DNA of 26,094 nt from a virus: positions 1 through 26,094 of IMG/VR virus record IMGVR_UViG_3300025687_000279; one strand, 5' to 3'. Shown here piece by piece: positions 26,065 through 26,094 of the stretch; positions within the stretch are counted from its first letter, which is position 1; the number at the start of each line of letters is the position of its first letter. The notes beneath the pieces were generated by a model. The model was given only the letters and a program-made list of their open reading frames with translations. It searched no databases and was not told the DNA's origin. Both the position numbers and the translations under genes were made by a program.

Positions 26065-26093
26065 ATCCTAGCTGGATTTTGTTAGGTTGTCAA
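26065..26093 (-). promoter_or_regulatory. promoter TTGACA-17-TAGGAT at right edge
   Basis: Minus-strand TTGACA (26088-26093), 17 bp, TAGGAT (26065-26070). With the terminator at 25882-25920 it frames a transcript of about 175 nt. Confidence 0.5.
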
Positions 26094-26094
26094 C

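Noticed and set aside
1-26094. CRISPR arrays, insertion sequences, integrase or attachment sites
   Set aside because: No regularly spaced direct repeats, transposase-like frames or recombinase motifs were seen; repeats in the tRNA region are tRNA arms.

Overview
The window looks like part of a large, strictly lytic, T4-superfamily (myovirus-type) phage genome. Its host is probably an alphaproteobacterium. Every convincing gene lies on the minus strand, genes are packed with ATGA/TAATG overlaps, and there is a T4 gp61-type primase, a SegE-like homing endonuclease, internal-protein-like N-termini and NATAAATA late-promoter boxes. The alphaproteobacterial host is inferred from a class II (B12-dependent) ribonucleotide reductase, ThyX, a gene-transfer-agent-type 3TM holin, and a tRNA-His with A73 and no encoded G-1. 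No taxon name can be proven without a search.

Layout, left to right (transcription runs right to left). 1-1423: small early-type genes, with two copies of a distinctive promoter (dyad GCATA-N5-TATGC, 11 bp, TTGAAA, 17 bp, CATATC). 1506-6428: nucleotide and replication genes: GIY-YIG endonuclease, two small ORFs, nrdJ, thyX, a small conserved protein and primase. 6439-8976: lysis genes: membrane coiled-coil protein, 3TM holin, second holin and M15 endolysin. 8978-19770: virion and cargo genes, including a 1204-residue multidomain protein, a HAD phosphatase, an ADP-ribosyltransferase-like protein, a KxDG ligase-like protein and a nuclease-like protein. 19801-20296: Dps and its terminator. 20330-25557: a dense array of 24 canonical tRNAs and 3 aberrant tRNA-like genes, interspersed with L,D-transpeptidase, a YkuK-type RNase H-fold protein, a YspA-like SLOG protein, heme oxygenase, a CDGSH-like mini-protein and an RlpA-like protein. 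25558-25867: structured leader and a third copy of the dyad promoter. 25882-26093: an isolated promoter-terminator mini-unit.

How it fits together. The early dyad promoters appear to drive small host-takeover genes and the tRNA array. The array covers 19 amino acids with canonical tRNAs, and the missing one, arginine, is represented only by an aberrant gene with an ACG anticodon arm. RNR, ThyX and primase support DNA synthesis. At least four proteins start with a near-copy of the T4 capsid-targeting peptide (aromatic at 4 and 7, I/L-x-E at 8-10), and similar motifs recur inside the 1204-residue protein. My main hypothesis is that the head carries an injected enzyme set (ligase-like, P-loop kinase, nucleotidyltransferase, metallopeptidase and ADP-ribosyltransferase-like proteins, with a HAD phosphatase encoded in the same operon), cut out by a prohead protease. 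Start codons of the primase, the endonuclease and the 1204-residue protein lie in or beside hairpins that would mask ribosome binding, which resembles the I-TevI switch of T4.
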